Positions 5,652-5,698 of a stretch of DNA of 5,698 bases are shown here, piece by piece. Location: contig DAOWFY010000134.1 of NCBI GenBank assembly GCA_030637775.1, positions 1 to 5,698 of the forward strand. The letters are read 5' to 3'. Numbering within the stretch: position 1 is the first letter of the stretch; each line of letters opens with the position of its first letter. The notes under the pieces were generated by a model. It ran no database searches and had not been told where the DNA came from. It worked only from the letters and a program-made list of their open reading frames with translations. Both the position numbers and the translations under genes were made by a program. The stretch comes from a bacterium. GTDB lineage: Bacteria > Ratteibacteria > UBA8468.

Positions 5652-5698
5652 TTATTCCTCGGCACTATCGTGCTCTGGGAGCATAACCGCCAACTCGC
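5652..5698 (-). CDS. Possible C-terminal end of a convergent gene (speculative)
   Basis: Read on the minus strand, 5696 down to 5652 is open and ends in TAA, giving ELAVMLPEHDSAEE. Its composition resembles a real protein C-terminus, but 14 residues is far too short to identify. The surrounding 58 bases (5641-5698) contain 33 G/C, clearly richer than the operon. If real, it would be the 3' end of a convergent gene or of an insertion sequence whose end lies near 5627-5651. Plus-strand readings also stay open to the window edge in two frames, so this call is a guess. Confidence 0.15.
   Translation of the reverse strand, partial: ELAVMLPEHDSAEE

Noticed and set aside
5623-5698. Start of gspK coupled by ATGA to gspJ
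   Set aside because: The encoded residues lack a prepilin Gly cleavage site and the following hydrophobic helix, so I cannot support GspK here; left as an open question.
1-5698. CRISPR array, tRNA or rRNA genes
   Set aside because: No regularly spaced direct repeats and no recognisable tRNA cloverleaf or rRNA segments were seen on reading through the window.

Overview
This window is an interior slice of a type II secretion system (T2SS, general secretory pathway) operon, all on the + strand. It encodes the assembly ATPase GspE (its 5' end lies outside the window), the inner-membrane platform protein GspF, the major pseudopilin GspG, and three minor pseudopilins, GspH-like, GspI and GspJ. An unrecognised signal-peptide protein sits between gspH and gspI. 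The pseudopilins carry the prepilin-peptidase signature G|FTL(I/L)E followed by a hydrophobic helix. A T2SS implies a diderm (Gram-negative-type) bacterium. The moderately A+T-rich, purine-rich coding strand with many AGA/AGG/ATA codons, plus REP-like palindromes inside an operon, would fit an uncultured or candidate-phylum lineage or a deltaproteobacterium-like group. The sequence does not fix the taxon.

Layout: 1-1632 gspE (5' partial, open to the window edge); 1633-1703 perfect 27-bp inverted repeat; 1711-2925 gspF; 2922-3446 gspG, overlapping gspF by ATGA, with a second, imperfect hairpin at 2945-3014 lying inside its leader codons; about 3418-3936 gspH-like; 3941-4672 exported protein of unknown function; 4662-5018 gspI; 5019-5095 short spacer; 5096-5626 gspJ; 5627-5698 a short, more G+C-rich tail that does not look like the gspK expected next and may be the edge of a different element or gene.

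How the genes work together: GspE hydrolyses ATP on the cytoplasmic face of the platform containing GspF. This drives addition of GspG subunits to a periplasmic pseudopilus whose tip is primed by GspH, I, J and (not seen here) K, which pushes folded substrates through the GspD secretin (not in the window). GspO/PilD peptidase, also not in the window, would process the pseudopilins.

The most unusual points are: (1) two different REP/MITE-like hairpins at consecutive gene junctions. One appears to have separated gspF from its Shine-Dalgarno sequence. The other is read in frame as a 34-residue GspG leader that would be removed on maturation. (2) An exported, His-rich protein of unknown function is embedded among the pseudopilin genes. 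(3) Sequence character changes abruptly right after gspJ, where gspK would be expected.
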